DNA of 64,000 nucleotides from Mangrovimonas sp. YM274. Its GTDB lineage: Bacteria; Bacteroidota; Bacteroidia; Flavobacteriales; Flavobacteriaceae. Positions within the stretch are counted from its first letter, which is position 1, and each line of letters begins with the position of its first letter. This document shows, piece after piece, positions 23,813 through 33,520 of the stretch. Below the pieces are notes generated by a model. That model saw nothing but the letters and a program-made list of their open reading frames with translations. It had not been told where the DNA came from and did no database searches. The position numbers were made by a program, and so were the translations under genes. Location: assembly GCF_030908385.1 (NCBI RefSeq), contig NZ_CP133091.1:496001-560000 (forward strand), given 5' to 3'.

Positions 23813-25750
23813 TTATTCTGAAATGGTTTCAGAAGATTCGTTCATTAAGGTGTCATCTAACCACTTAAAGAACTCATGTTGCCAAACCAGTGCGTTTTGT
23901 GGGTTCAATACCCAGTGGTTTTCTTCTGGTAAGTACAATAGTTTGCTCTTCAATCCTAACATTTTAGCGGCTTGAAAAGCGCTTAATCCTTGCTCGATTG
24001 GCACACGGAAATCTTTACCTCCTTGAATGATAAAGATAGGCGCATTCCATTTGGAAACATGGTTGATAGGGTTGAATTCGTTATAGGCTTTTTGAGCCAC
24101 TTTATTGTCCAAGTCCCAATAGTTGCCACCAAAGTCGTGGTTTACAAAAAACAACTCTTCGGTAGTACCAAACATGGTTCTGGTATCGAACACACCATCG
24201 TGGGCAATAAAGGTTTTGAAACGGTTGTTGTGGATTCCTGCCAAATAGAACACAGAATACCCCCCGTAACTGGCGCCAATAGCACCCAAACGGTCGTTGT
24301 CTACATAAGGCTCTTCAGCAATGGCGTCGATGGCCGATAGGTAATCTCTCATTACCTGACCTCCCCAATCCTTGCTGATGGCTTCGTTCCATTCTACACC
24401 GTGACCTGGCATCCCTCTTCTGTTAGGAGCTACCACAATATAGCCTTGGGAGGCCATTAATTGAAAATTCCAACGGTAAGAATAGAACTGCGATAGTGGC
24501 GATTGTGGGCCACCTTGTGCATATAATAGGGTTGGGTATTTTTTAGAGGCGTCAAAATTTGGAGGCAAAATTACCCATACCAACATTTGTTTGTTGTCTG
24601 TAGTGGTTACATAACGCTTTTCAACTTTTGGCAAATCGATGCTGCTGTAAAGCTCGTCGTTTACATTGGTAAGTTGTTTAAAGGTTTGCTTTTTTAGGTT
24701 GTAGGCAAACACTTCGGTAGCGTGGTTCATGTCGCCACGGGTAACAATAAGGGTATTGTCCAATTGAGCAACGATACCTCTAACGTCAAACTGCCCTTCG
24801 GAAATTTGGGTTACCACAGGCGCCATTCTTTTCTTGCCAGGATAGTTGACCTCAAACAATTGAATGGTACCATCTATAGGCGCTGTAAAGAATACTTTTT
24901 TACCGTCGTTGCTCCATTTAAAGCTGTTTACGGTACCGTCCCACTGTTGGGTTAGGTTTTGCTTTACACCGTTTTCAAGAACAATAATGTCGTTTTTATC
25001 ACTTTCATAACCGTCGGTTTTCATTTGCAACCAAGACAAAGCACCTTTTGGGCTAAAGGTAGGATTGGTATCGTAGCCCATGTTTCCTTCGGTGATGTTG
25101 GTCGTGGTTTTAGTATCTAGGTCGTACTTGTAAATATCGGTGTTGGTGCTGGTAGCATAGGCTTTACCTTTCAGCTTCTTGCTTACGTAGTAAATGCTCT
25201 TGCTGTCTGGAGACCACACATAATCCTCGTCGCCACCAAATGGCATTTGTGGGGCGTAGTAAGGCTCGTTTGGCATGATATCAATTGCTGTATCATCCTC
25301 GGCATTGATAGCTTTATAGAATACATGATTGAAACTTCCATCTTGCCAAGTGTCCCAATGGCGGTTGTCCAAATCGGTAAACACATAGGCATCTGCTTTG
25401 TCCAAGTTTTTATAAATGTCGGTAGCTTTGATAGCTTCAATGTGCACCGCTTTGTGGAATACTTTATAAGCTCCGTTTGGGGCAATGTTTTTATCGGCTA
25501 CGGAAATGGCTTCCTTTTCAATGGCTATTGCAGTGCCGCCTTCCACAGGAATTTGAAAGTAAGCGGTGTCAAAGCCATTCTCGGCAATATTTGGGGTTTT
25601 TACACTGTAGATAATGTGGGAATTATCATTAGATAATCCTAAAACGCTAATGCGCTTTACAGTCCACAACATTTCAGGATCCATCACTTGTTGGGCTTGG
25701 ATGGTGTTGGCAGTAATCACTAAACTTAAGATTAAGATTAATTTCTTCAT
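23813..25750 (-). CDS. S9-family (prolyl oligopeptidase/DPP-like) serine peptidase
   Basis: 645 residues with a signal peptide (MKKLILILSLV...IQAQQ). The N-terminal half is a WD/TolB-like beta propeller (YVWSPDSKSIYYVS, NPTFSPKGALSWL). The C-terminal half is an alpha/beta hydrolase with GASYGGYS (Ser about 493), GGKDFRVP (Asp about 576) and PEENHWVL (His about 608). It should be a periplasmic dipeptidyl- or acyl-aminoacyl-peptidase acting on oligopeptides. A −7 box lies 22 nt upstream and a terminator follows, so it is monocistronic. Confidence 0.93.
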   Translation of the reverse strand: MKKLILILSLVITANTIQAQQVMDPEMLWTVKRISVLGLSNDNSHIIYSVKTPNIAENGFDTAYFQIPVEGGTAIAIEKEAISVADKNIAPNGAYKVFHKAVHIEAIKATDIYKNLDKADAYVFTDLDNRHWDTWQDGSFNHVFYKAINAEDDTAIDIMPNEPYYAPQMPFGGDEDYVWSPDSKSIYYVSKKLKGKAYATSTNTDIYKYDLDTKTTTNITEGNMGYDTNPTFSPKGALSWLQMKTDGYESDKNDIIVLENGVKQNLTQQWDGTVNSFKWSNDGKKVFFTAPIDGTIQLFEVNYPGKKRMAPVVTQISEGQFDVRGIVAQLDNTLIVTRGDMNHATEVFAYNLKKQTFKQLTNVNDELYSSIDLPKVEKRYVTTTDNKQMLVWVILPPNFDASKKYPTLLYAQGGPQSPLSQFYSYRWNFQLMASQGYIVVAPNRRGMPGHGVEWNEAISKDWGGQVMRDYLSAIDAIAEEPYVDNDRLGAIGASYGGYSVFYLAGIHNNRFKTFIAHDGVFDTRTMFGTTEELFFVNHDFGGNYWDLDNKVAQKAYNEFNPINHVSKWNAPIFIIQGGKDFRVPIEQGLSAFQAAKMLGLKSKLLYLPEENHWVLNPQNALVWQHEFFKWLDDTLMNESSETISE

Positions 25751-25772
25751 GTAGTTAATTTTTAAACAGCGC

Positions 25773-25780
25773 CAAATATA
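25773..25780 (-). promoter_or_regulatory. Putative −7 promoter element of the S9 peptidase gene
   Basis: The minus strand reads TATATTTG, matching TAnnTTTG, 22 nt before the ATG. Confidence 0.45.
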
Positions 25781-25877
25781 TCAATTACTTCACGGTTACG
25801 GTATTAAAGTTTTTATAAAGTATCCCCATTTTTTTGAACAGGAAGTGTTAAATTCCCCTAAGCTTCTAATTTTTGCT

Positions 25878-26237
25878 ATGGCGCAGCACAATACTTTAGG
25901 AAATAAGGGAGAGCAATTGGCAGTGGATTTTCTACTGAACAAGGGCTATGCCATCTTGGAGCGTAACTACAGATTTGATAAAGCCGAAGTGGACATTATT
26001 GCCCGAAAGGGCTCTGTTTTGGCTATTGTTGAAGTGAAAACACGCTCCACTGCCGATTTCGGCAATCCTGAGGAGTTTGTAAAACCAAAGCAGATCCAAC
26101 GGTTGGTAAAGGCTGTAGACGCCTATGTCACAGAAAATGCATTGGACGTAGAAGTCCGTTTTGATATTGTGGCCATTGTTAAAACCGGCACTGACTTTTC
26201 CATTGAACATTTGGAAGATGCTTTTTATTATTTCTAG
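25878..26237 (+). CDS. yraN: YraN/UPF0102 nuclease-like protein
   Basis: 119 residues from the ATG at 25878, chosen because the family starts just before the GxxGE motif (NTLGNKGEQLA). The conserved core RNYRFDKAEVDIIA ... LAIVEVKTRS gives the D-x(n)-ExK arrangement of Holliday-junction-resolvase-like nucleases. Activity in this family is not firmly established. It is monocistronic and divergent from the S9 peptidase. Confidence 0.92.
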   Translation: MAQHNTLGNKGEQLAVDFLLNKGYAILERNYRFDKAEVDIIARKGSVLAIVEVKTRSTADFGNPEEFVKPKQIQRLVKAVDAYVTENALDVEVRFDIVAIVKTGTDFSIEHLEDAFYYF

Positions 26238-26372
26238 GAAGGTTGTTCATCGATTCTTGTAGGAAAAATTCTTTTCATTAGTATTAATTTGCGTCGTACA
26301 TCGATTAAATTGTGATTTTGGTCATGCGTTCCGTAATTTCATCATTGATTTAACCCCAAATCTATTTTTATA

Positions 26373-27026
26373 ATGAAAAAAATTACGATCACGCTTTCTG
26401 CGTTGTTGCTCCTACTAGGTACGAGCTGTCAGGTGGAAAGTGTCAATGCCGATGATTTTGAAAGTGCCAGTAAAAAGCCTCAAACTTCAAGTGCTCCGGA
26501 GGCTGTTGTAAATCCCGAAGAAGTTTCCTTGGGTGATTTAGATACCGATAATCCTTGCGTAAGTGTTAATTTGATTGCAGGACAGCATCATGTTGCTGGA
26601 GACGTTTCGGTTTACAATGACGGGGAGCATTTATTTGTTATCTTCAGCTCTAATGGCCAGTGGACGCTTGGAACCACGCACTTGAGCTTAGGAAATTGCG
26701 AGGATGATTGGGTGCCTTTAAACGGTGCCGGAAATCCCCAAATAGGGCAGTTTCCATTTACCGAGCCTATTTCCGCTACCGAGTACGAAGTGGTGTATGC
26801 CATTAGCTTGGAAAGTTTAGGAGATAACTATTGTTTTGCGGCACATGCCGAGGTTGAAGGGCCTACTGGAGGTGAAACGGCTTGGGCAGAAGGTGCCCAG
26901 TTTGATGGCAATAGTTGGGCTATGTTTGTAGAGGCTTCTCTATTGGATTGCCCAGATACTGCTACAGAAGATCCTACCGATGGTGGTGAAGATGACGGAG
27001 ACGACGAGGCGCCAATACCATCCTAG
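26373..27026 (+). CDS. Lipoprotein of unknown function with acidic C-terminal tail
   Basis: 217 residues. Signal peptide and lipobox (LLLGTSC), then a Ser/Ala/Pro-rich linker. A compact domain from about residue 60 contains GQHHVAGDVSVYNDGEHL, NCEDDWVPLNGAGNP, and ETAWAEGAQFDGNSWAMFVE, a block seen in secreted Bacteroidota proteins. The tail is strongly acidic (DGGEDDGDDE). The four cysteines in the domain suggest disulfides in the periplasm or outside the cell. Monocistronic; followed by a bidirectional terminator shared with the nadD operon. Confidence 0.75.
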   Translation: MKKITITLSALLLLLGTSCQVESVNADDFESASKKPQTSSAPEAVVNPEEVSLGDLDTDNPCVSVNLIAGQHHVAGDVSVYNDGEHLFVIFSSNGQWTLGTTHLSLGNCEDDWVPLNGAGNPQIGQFPFTEPISATEYEVVYAISLESLGDNYCFAAHAEVEGPTGGETAWAEGAQFDGNSWAMFVEASLLDCPDTATEDPTDGGEDDGDDEAPIPS

Positions 27027-27047
27027 TAAATGGTACTATTTGAATAC

Positions 27048-27077
27048 TAAAAAAACCTGCATTTGCAGGTTTTTTTA
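27048..27077. terminator. Bidirectional terminator between lipoprotein and nadD
   Basis: A perfect stem (AAAAAAACCTGCA/TGCAGGTTTTTTT) with a 2-4-nt loop lies between convergent genes and overlaps the nadD stop codon. Confidence 0.88.
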
Positions 27078-27653
27078 TTTATAGAAATTCATCTCATCTA
27101 TGTACTTCCAGACAGGGGCAGGCAGCATTGGCCTTACATTTTGACCTTCTTTGATCGCTTTTCTTATAAAAGTTGAGGAGAGTTCCATAATGGGAGCATT
27201 CACGCGATGGATTTTTGGGTGGCCATCAAACTGTGTGTGCATTTTCCCTTCAGATAATCTCGGGTACACATAAAGGTTGTATTGTTCCAAGATGGCCTCA
27301 TAGTTTTTCCATTTGTGAAAGCTCTTTAGGTTATCCTCACCCATAATCAATGAAAAGTTGTGTTTTGGGTACTTTTCCTGAAGGTAGGTTAAGGTATTGA
27401 CTGTGTAATTGGGTTGAGGCAGTCCAAATTCAATATCGCTGGGCTCCAGTTTAAGATAGTCTTCGGTAGCTTGGTACACCATTTCCAATCGCTGGTGGTT
27501 ATCCAACAGGGTGCTTTTCTTCTTAAAAGGATTATGTGGTGTTACCACAAACCATATTTTATCCAAATTGCTGTTCTCTGCAAGATGGTTGGCAATTATA
27601 AGGTGCCCTATGTGGATAGGATTGAAGGTTCCAAAATAGAGTCCGATGTTCAT
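27075..27653 (-). CDS. nadD: Nicotinate-nucleotide adenylyltransferase
   Basis: 192 residues. The nucleotidyltransferase signature GTFNPIHIGHL is at residues 8-18 and the C-terminal SSTFIRKAI motif near 160. It makes nicotinate adenine dinucleotide from NaMN and ATP, the penultimate step of NAD synthesis. It is the last gene of the yicC-gmk-nadD operon, starting 3 nt after the gmk stop, and ends in the bidirectional terminator. Confidence 0.97.
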   Translation of the reverse strand: MNIGLYFGTFNPIHIGHLIIANHLAENSNLDKIWFVVTPHNPFKKKSTLLDNHQRLEMVYQATEDYLKLEPSDIEFGLPQPNYTVNTLTYLQEKYPKHNFSLIMGEDNLKSFHKWKNYEAILEQYNLYVYPRLSEGKMHTQFDGHPKIHRVNAPIMELSSTFIRKAIKEGQNVRPMLPAPVWKYIDEMNFYK

Positions 27654-27656
27654 GGT

Positions 27657-28229
27657 TTACTCCTTTATAAAATTGGACACCAAATTGTAGGCTTCTTCCA
27701 AGGCGACATCAAGGTCTTTGTTAATCACAATTTTATCAAAAAGTGGAGCTGTAGCCAATTCGGCAGAGGCTTTGGACACACGCATGTTGATTTTGTCCTC
27801 ACTTTCGGTTTTACGCTTTTTAAGGCGAATTTTCAACTCGTCGATGCTCGGAGGCTTTACAAAAATGGCCAAGGTGTCTTCTGGAAACTTACGTTTGATA
27901 CGCAAACCTCCGGACACGTCGATATCAAAAATAACGTGCTTGCCTTTGGCCCAAATACGTTCTACTTCGCTTTTTAAAGTGCCGTAGAAATTATCTCTGT
28001 AGACTTCTTCCCATTCTAGGAATTCGTCGTTTTTAATTTTTTGTTTGAAATCCTCGAAGGATAAAAAGTAATAGTCTTTGCCGTCTACTTCTTCGCCTCT
28101 GGGAGCACGGGAAGTGGCTGAAATGGAAAATTCGAGGCCTAATTCTTCTTGCTTTAATAAATGTCTAACAATGGTGGTTTTACCCGAGCCTGAAGGCGCA
28201 GAAAATACAATTAATTTACCTTTGTTCAT
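27657..28229 (-). CDS. gmk: Guanylate kinase
   Basis: 190 residues. P-loop APSGSGKTT (about 10-18), GMP-binding segment ATSRAPRGEEVDGKDYYFL, and IDVSGG. It phosphorylates GMP to GDP with ATP. It lies 7 nt after yicC and 3 nt before nadD, a core operon in this lineage. Confidence 0.98.
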   Translation of the reverse strand: MNKGKLIVFSAPSGSGKTTIVRHLLKQEELGLEFSISATSRAPRGEEVDGKDYYFLSFEDFKQKIKNDEFLEWEEVYRDNFYGTLKSEVERIWAKGKHVIFDIDVSGGLRIKRKFPEDTLAIFVKPPSIDELKIRLKKRKTESEDKINMRVSKASAELATAPLFDKIVINKDLDVALEEAYNLVSNFIKE

Positions 28230-28236
28230 TACGGTA

Positions 28237-29094
28237 TTATAATACGTTTAATAGTTGTTCTTTAATCTTTTCCAGTTCATCCTTCATTTGAACTACCAGT
28301 TTTTGCATTGGGGCATAATTGGATTTGGAACCTATGGTATTGATTTCACGACCCATTTCCTGACCAATGAATCCAAGTTTCTTACCGTTGGAATCGGGGG
28401 ACTTTAAGGCTTTTAAAAAGTAATCCAAATGGTTTTGCAGGCGAACTTTTTCTTCGGTAATGTCAAACTTTTCAATGTAGTAGACCAATTCCTGCTCAAA
28501 GCGGTTTTCGTCCACCTTTTCTTTGATGTCGGCAATGCCTTTTTCCAATCGGGCACGCACCCCTTCAATACGTTCTGGGTCCATTTCAATCACGGCTTCC
28601 AAAAGTTTTCCAATGTTTTGAACGCGATCCTCAAAATCGGTTTCTAAAGCCTTCCCTTCATCCTTGCGGTATTTTTGAATCTTTTCAATGCTTTCGTTGA
28701 TGGCGGCAGCAATGCTGGCCCACTCATCTTCGTCAATTTCGTCGCGCTCAGTGGTTACGGCATCCGGTAGGCGAACGGCCATTTTTAGGAGCTCGGTTTC
28801 ATCACCATCCACCACATCCTTAAGCTGCTTGATGTATTCCTTAACGACAGTTTTATTGATTTGCGAAGAGGTTTCTTCCCCAGTGATTTCCATATAGAGA
28901 GAAAAATCAATCTTGCCACGCTCCAATTGGGAGGCGATGAGCTTTCTAATACTCAGTTCCTTCTCTCGATATACGGAAGGCATGCGGGTATTTAAATCTA
29001 AATTTTTACTGTTTAGAGATTTTATTTCAATGGAAATTTTTTTGCTTGGAAGCTGTAGTACAGATTTTCCATAGCCTGTCATTGACTGTATCAT
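28237..29094 (-). CDS. yicC: YicC/YloC family endoribonuclease-like protein
   Basis: 285 residues. Typical start MIQSMTGYGK, N-terminal YicC domain, a central coiled-coil-like charged segment (about 120-220), and the C-terminal DUF1732 signature IGQEMGREINTIGSKS. Members have been linked to stationary-phase survival and RNA cleavage. It is the first gene of the operon; a perfect −7 box lies 23 nt before the ATG. Confidence 0.95.
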   Translation of the reverse strand: MIQSMTGYGKSVLQLPSKKISIEIKSLNSKNLDLNTRMPSVYREKELSIRKLIASQLERGKIDFSLYMEITGEETSSQINKTVVKEYIKQLKDVVDGDETELLKMAVRLPDAVTTERDEIDEDEWASIAAAINESIEKIQKYRKDEGKALETDFEDRVQNIGKLLEAVIEMDPERIEGVRARLEKGIADIKEKVDENRFEQELVYYIEKFDITEEKVRLQNHLDYFLKALKSPDSNGKKLGFIGQEMGREINTIGSKSNYAPMQKLVVQMKDELEKIKEQLLNVL

Positions 29095-29116
29095 GAACTT
29101 AATTTATAAAGTTGTG

Positions 29117-29124
29117 CAAAGGTA
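29117..29124 (-). promoter_or_regulatory. Putative −7 promoter element of the yicC-gmk-nadD operon
   Basis: The minus strand reads TACCTTTG, matching TAnnTTTG, 22 nt before the yicC ATG. Confidence 0.5.
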
Positions 29125-29175
29125 AACAAAAAGCTAAAGGTAAGGATATTATAAAATAGGCCTTATTTGTTATGC

Positions 29176-29202
29176 TTGCATAGTAAAAATAGCATAAATT
29201 TG
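29176..29202 (+). promoter_or_regulatory. Putative promoter of the thioesterase gene
   Basis: TTG, 16-nt spacer, TAAATTTG (29195-29202), 21 nt before the ATG at 29224. The spacer is one nt shorter than usual. It rules out the TTG at 29167 as a start. Confidence 0.5.
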
Positions 29203-29223
29203 TTTGAAATAAAAAAGAAAGCT

Positions 29224-29700
29224 ATGTATAAGAAAGCATTTGAGATACGATGGAGCGATGTAGATGCTAATAGACATTTGGCCAATTCGGCATATGTAAA
29301 TTTTATGAGCCATACCCGTGTGTCTTTTTTTGAAGACCATGACTTCTCGTTGTCCAATCTAGTAAAATTCGACATTAGTCCCGTCATTTTTTATGAGCAT
29401 ATCTACTACTTTAAGGAAGCCTTTATGGGAACACCTATTACCGTGTCCTTGGAAATAAAGGGATTTAGTGACGACGGAATGTTCTTTAAATTTGAACACA
29501 ACTTATACGATCATAAAGGAAACCATTTGGCAAATTGTGAATTGATGGGGGCTTGGATCAACTTAAAAACTAGAAAGCTTACCGGTTTGCCAGAAAATCT
29601 ACTAGAGGAAATTATGTCGCTTCCCAAAGCTGAAGACTTTAAAATATTGACCAAAGAAGATACCCGCAAAAATGGGAAGTTACCCCAAAACCTGAATTAG
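29224..29700 (+). CDS. Acyl-CoA thioesterase, 4HBT hotdog-fold family
   Basis: 158 residues from the ATG at 29224. The hotdog-fold signature is RWSDVDANRHLANSAYVNFM (residues about 8-27), where the family normally has DxDxxxHxNN/SxY, followed by FYEHIYYFKEA and a beta-rich core. It should hydrolyse an acyl-CoA or acyl-ACP thioester in the cytoplasm; the chain preference cannot be read. The promoter position supports the start. It overlaps the convergent DMT gene by 4 nt at the 3' end. Confidence 0.9.
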   Translation: MYKKAFEIRWSDVDANRHLANSAYVNFMSHTRVSFFEDHDFSLSNLVKFDISPVIFYEHIYYFKEAFMGTPITVSLEIKGFSDDGMFFKFEHNLYDHKGNHLANCELMGAWINLKTRKLTGLPENLLEEIMSLPKAEDFKILTKEDTRKNGKLPQNLN

Positions 29701-30584
29701 TTTTTGGGTTTTTTAGTTACCAAAAATACCCCAGTCATAATTAAGGCTGCGGCACTTAACTTTATAACGTTTAAAGTGTCGCTGCCCATGGCTACTGCAA
29801 AGATGCCTGCTACAACGGGCTGCATATACAGGAATGTACCTACCGTGGACGCTCTTAATTTGGTAAGTGCAAACAAGTTGAGCAAATAGGTGCCAAAGGT
29901 CGCGCCAATTACCACAAAGCCCACTGCAAAATAAGTATAAGGAGTAAAGGTGCCAAGGTTGACACTTTGTAATTCACTAAACCCAAAAGGGATTACCCAA
30001 ATAAGTCCAAAGGTGAACAACCATTTTATAAAGGTAAGCGGGTGGTATTTGTCTACCACTTTTTTAATGATGATAAGGTAGAAGCTATAGGATACAGCAT
30101 TGATAAACACCAAGAAGTTTCCGAGTAAGATATGGTCGCCTACTTGAGTGGATCTTCCATAAACCGAAAGGACAATAGCTCCTGTGAAGCCAAGGAGCAC
30201 TCCTAGTATTTTTAAGTTGGTAATCTTTTCTTTCAACAAAATAGCTGAAAACACGAGAACAACAATGGGAACCACGGTCATGATTACCGAAGCGTGGATG
30301 GGCGTAGTAAACTGCAATCCTTTAAAAAAAGTAAGCATATTCAAGCCAATTCCAAAAATAGAGGCCAAGAAAAACGTTCTAAAATCTTTGGGAGCTATCT
30401 TTTCTTTAGGAGCAAAAACACCAATGATCCAAAAAAGCATTGTTGCGCCCAATACCCTCAGTAGTATGAATGCAAAAGGCTGAACGTACCCAGCGTCAAT
30501 AACGTCGTTGGCAAAGGTGAAATTTACCCCATAAAGCACCTGTACCACACATGCTGCGATGAGTGCCCATATCCTACCGTTCAT
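29697..30584 (-). CDS. EamA/DMT-superfamily transporter
   Basis: 295 residues with ten hydrophobic segments in two EamA repeats; the conserved features GLNMLTFFKGL...TTPIHASVIM and LKILGVLLGFTGAIVL are typical. An inner-membrane exporter of unknown substrate. It ends in a basic tail (TKKPKN). It is convergent with the thioesterase and upstream of, in the same direction as, no close partner. Distinct in sequence from the DMT gene at 8530. Confidence 0.9.
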   Translation of the reverse strand: MNGRIWALIAACVVQVLYGVNFTFANDVIDAGYVQPFAFILLRVLGATMLFWIIGVFAPKEKIAPKDFRTFFLASIFGIGLNMLTFFKGLQFTTPIHASVIMTVVPIVVLVFSAILLKEKITNLKILGVLLGFTGAIVLSVYGRSTQVGDHILLGNFLVFINAVSYSFYLIIIKKVVDKYHPLTFIKWLFTFGLIWVIPFGFSELQSVNLGTFTPYTYFAVGFVVIGATFGTYLLNLFALTKLRASTVGTFLYMQPVVAGIFAVAMGSDTLNVIKLSAAALIMTGVFLVTKKPKN

Positions 30585-30604
30585 ATGTAATTTGCTGAGG
30601 AAGT

Positions 30605-30961
30605 TTAGTTGCTGTGGATAGCCTGTTTGGCAGCTTCCACCACTTTTTTGCTATTACCGATAAAGATGGCGTCGTTGTAAATGATTACTGGGCGACTCAA
30701 AAAGGTGTAATGTTCCAAAATGTAGTGTTTGAAATCTTTTTCAGTTAGGTTTTGGTCCTTGAGGCCCATTTCCTTGTATAACTTGGCACGTTTGCTGAAC
30801 AAAGCTTCGTAACTACCAGCCAAAGCCTCCATGTCATCCAATTGTGCTACCGTAATGGGTTCGGTCTTAATGTCCTGGAATATGAAATCGGAAGGAAGAT
30901 CCAACTCTTTAATGATTCTTACGCAGGTGCTACAGGTTTTTAGGGAGTATATTTTTTTCAT
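30605..30961 (-). CDS. ArsC/Spx-family thioredoxin-fold protein
   Basis: 118 residues from the ATG at 30961. The thioredoxin-like start MKKIYSLKTCSTC carries a CxxC (C10, C13) like Spx, where most arsenate reductases have a single Cys. The conserved SRPVII, with the Arg expected in ArsC and Spx, lies near residue 92. It could be a redox-sensing Spx-like RNA-polymerase-binding protein or an arsenate-reductase-like oxidoreductase; the CxxC slightly favours the first. It lies 20 nt upstream of the DMT gene in the same direction, so the two may be co-transcribed. Confidence 0.85.
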   Translation of the reverse strand: MKKIYSLKTCSTCVRIIKELDLPSDFIFQDIKTEPITVAQLDDMEALAGSYEALFSKRAKLYKEMGLKDQNLTEKDFKHYILEHYTFLSRPVIIYNDAIFIGNSKKVVEAAKQAIHSN

Positions 30962-31060
30962 GGCCAAGAATTGTAAAACCGAAAAGGAATCTTTTCTTTT
31001 GAGGTACAAAGTAAAATCATTTCAAAAGAAATTTACTTACTTTTAGTGAAAATTTAAGAC

Positions 31061-31516
31061 ATGGATTGGATTTTTGATGTCATTTACAAAAACAGAATTT
31101 TATTAAAGGGAATCTTGGAGCAGTTGAGTTTAAAGGAGCTTAATACCATTCCTTCGGGGTTTAAGAACAATGTTATTTGGAACATAGCCCACACCATTGC
31201 CACCCAACAAATTTTGGTTTATAAATTGTCTGGTTTGCCAACCTTGGTTTCGGATGAATTTATAGAGCAGTTTAGAAAGGGGACAAAACCGGAGCGTGAA
31301 GTGACACAAGAGGAAGTAGACAACATCAAGGACTTGTTGTTTGCTACTTTGGAACAAACAAAAATGGACTACGCCAATCAAATTTTTAATTCTTATAACG
31401 AATATACTACCAGTACAAATAGTACTTTGACCTGTGTGGAAGATGCCATAGGGTTTAATTGCTTTCACGAAGGGATACATCTAGGCTACATTTTGGCCTT
31501 AAAAAAATCAATTTAA
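31061..31516 (+). CDS. DinB-like four-helix metal-binding protein
   Basis: 151 residues. The three metal-binding histidines of the DinB/YfiT fold are visible: one in NIAHTIATQQ (about 44) and two in FHEGIHLGYI (about 135 and 139). These proteins include bacillithiol- or mycothiol-linked S-transferases, but most have unknown activity. It starts at the ATG at 31061 and ends 3 nt before the antiporter gene, so the two probably form an operon. Confidence 0.88.
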   Translation: MDWIFDVIYKNRILLKGILEQLSLKELNTIPSGFKNNVIWNIAHTIATQQILVYKLSGLPTLVSDEFIEQFRKGTKPEREVTQEEVDNIKDLLFATLEQTKMDYANQIFNSYNEYTTSTNSTLTCVEDAIGFNCFHEGIHLGYILALKKSI

Positions 31517-31519
31517 TTT

Positions 31520-32767
31520 ATGGATTACTACGGTATTGCCACTATTTTAATAGTGCTTGCGGCCATTTTTGGCTATATCAATGTTAGATTTTTAAAATTG
31601 CCAATTACTATTGGCTTAATGGTCATTACCATTGTTTTTACTTTGGTTGTTTTGGGAGTTTCGCATTTTGACGATACCCTGTTGGCCCATGAAAAAGAGT
31701 TTATCTCGCAAATTGATTTTAAAACCGTCTTGCTGGATGTTATGCTTAGTTTTCTGTTGTTTGCAGGTGCTTTGCATACCAATTTTTCTCAATTAAAGGT
31801 GCAACGAGGCCCTGTATTGCTATTTGCAACTTTAGGGGTTTTGGCGTCTACGTTTTTGGTGGGAACCTTGATGTATTATCTTTTGTTGATTATTGGTTTG
31901 GACGTGGCGTATATATATTGTTTGCTATTTGGAGCATTAATATCGCCCACAGACCCTATTGCTGTTTTAGGAATTCTGAAAAAGGCTAATGCCCCTAAAA
32001 TATTGGAAACAAAAATTGTGGGAGAATCTTTGTTTAATGACGGTGTTGGAGTGGTAGTGTTCTTAACTATTTTTTCGGTAGCTGCTTTTCCAAATTCGGA
32101 GTTGGTAGCGACTGATATTTTGAAGTTGTTTGGACAGGAAGTTCTAGGTGGAATTGCTTTAGGTTTGTTGTTGGGATGGGTGACCTATCGTTTGATGAAA
32201 TCCATAGACAACTACGAAATTGAAGTCATCATCACCATTGCAGCCGTGATGGGAGGGACTTTATTATCCCACAAACTTCATGTGTCGGCACCCTTGGCCA
32301 TTGTGGTGGCAGGTTTGATTGTTGGAAATGATACCGTACGGAATTCAGCCATGTCTGACGTTGTGGAACTTTACGTAGACAAGTTTTGGGAACTTATCGA
32401 TGTGCTGTTGAATACCATTTTGTTTGTCATGATAGGGATGGAAATGTTGGTTTTGAGTTTTGAAACCAGTTATGTTTTGGCTGGTCTTATTGCAGTACCC
32501 ATCGTTTTATTGTGTCGTTACATCTCCCTTTGGTTGCCAATTAAAGTTTATGCGGAACGATTGGGATTTGTGCCTTTTACCAATTTAATTATGACTTGGG
32601 GAGGTTTGCGCGGTGGTATTTCCATTGCCTTGGCACTTAGTTTGAAGCCAGAAATGCACCGTGATTTATTTTTGGTAATTACCTATATCATTGTAGTGTT
32701 CTCAATTATAGGGCAAGGCTTGACCGTAGAACCAGTCATCAAACGATTTACCAAAAAAATCAGTTGA
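31520..32767 (+). CDS. CPA1-family Na+/H+ antiporter
   Basis: 415 residues with about 12 transmembrane segments. The ion-site motifs are present: [12 protein letters not shown] (about 147-158), [14 protein letters not shown] (about 170-183, with the Asn-Asp pair) and [14 protein letters not shown] near 360. There is no large C-terminal cytoplasmic domain. It probably exports Na+ in exchange for H+ at the inner membrane, as expected of a marine bacterium. It follows the DinB-like gene by 3 nt and overlaps the convergent lipoprotein gene by 8 nt. Confidence 0.93.
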   Translation: MDYYGIATILIVLAAIFGYINVRFLKLPITIGLMVITIVFTLVVLGVSHFDDTLLAHEKEFISQIDFKTVLLDVMLSFLLFAGALHTNFSQLKVQRGPVLLFATLGVLASTFLVGTLMYYLLLIIGLDVAYIYCLLFGALISPTDPIAVLGILKKANAPKILETKIVGESLFNDGVGVVVFLTIFSVAAFPNSELVATDILKLFGQEVLGGIALGLLLGWVTYRLMKSIDNYEIEVIITIAAVMGGTLLSHKLHVSAPLAIVVAGLIVGNDTVRNSAMSDVVELYVDKFWELIDVLLNTILFVMIGMEMLVLSFETSYVLAGLIAVPIVLLCRYISLWLPIKVYAERLGFVPFTNLIMTWGGLRGGISIALALSLKPEMHRDLFLVITYIIVVFSIIGQGLTVEPVIKRFTKKIS

Positions 32768-33479
32768 AACTAAGAAAGGGATTGGCTTCACTATAAGGAA
32801 TTAAAAACTCTGTAATGCCTTGAGCATAGGAAGCAATTTCATAGGTGTTGTAAAGGATGATAACACCGTCTTCATTAAAGCCGATAGATTCGGGCAGTTG
32901 GAAATCTTTTCCAAAGAAAAGGTCTTCCATGGCTTTATCCTTTGCCTTTTTGGCCTGCTCTTTTTTTAGGTTGTCTTCTACAAGCTTGCTAAACCCAGGT
33001 ATGTCAGTAATGAGATCTTGGGTGGTATATGGTTGTCCTGTGTTGGGGTTGAAATTTAAAAAGTCAATACGATCGTTGCCATGAGCACCACCGGTATATA
33101 GATAGGTGTTTATAGAAATGCACAAAATTTCAGGTGAGTGGTACTGTACTTCTCCCTCAACCAAAGCTTCCCATCTAGCTTCACTATCTTCAAAATCTTC
33201 TTTAAATCCGGTATATTCTGTATTGAACTTTTCAATGGCATTTTTGACATCGGTAGTAGGAATGCTATCATTGAAAGATATTTGATTGGCGATATATGAA
33301 TCGATGGCGGTGTTGATGTTTTTGGCCGCTTCCGTAGAACCTTTTGCTTTAGGATATAATACCTCGATTTTTGCTCCGGAAGGAAGTGAAATAAAGGTGT
33401 CTTCAAATTTCAGGGAAGCATCTTCGGCACAGTTGAAAAGATAAAGACTTAGGACAAATAGGGACAAGTATTTTTTCAT
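32760..33479 (-). CDS. DUF3298/DUF4163 (RsiV-like) lipoprotein
   Basis: About 239 residues from the ATG at 33479; a TTG four codons upstream is unlikely. Lipobox LYLFNC then AEDA. The mature part carries the DUF4163/DUF3298 pattern, [11 protein letters not shown]...FLNFN and later [17 protein letters not shown]. In Bacillus RsiV this fold binds lysozyme, but that role cannot be assumed here. It is convergent with and overlaps the antiporter. Confidence 0.88.
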   Translation of the reverse strand: MKKYLSLFVLSLYLFNCAEDASLKFEDTFISLPSGAKIEVLYPKAKGSTEAAKNINTAIDSYIANQISFNDSIPTTDVKNAIEKFNTEYTGFKEDFEDSEARWEALVEGEVQYHSPEILCISINTYLYTGGAHGNDRIDFLNFNPNTGQPYTTQDLITDIPGFSKLVEDNLKKEQAKKAKDKAMEDLFFGKDFQLPESIGFNEDGVIILYNTYEIASYAQGITEFLIPYSEANPFLSFN

Positions 33480-33520
33480 GGGAAGGTTCAATTTTTGAAA
33501 GTTAAAGGTATAACATCCAT

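Noticed and set aside
26238-26372. Regulatory RNA between yraN and the lipoprotein gene
   Set aside because: Only 135 nt, no stable hairpin or terminator seen and no promoter box match.
27414-27977. 187-codon + strand frame opposite nadD and gmk
   Set aside because: It lies antisense to two well-supported core genes with intact motifs and bridges their junction. No protein family features.
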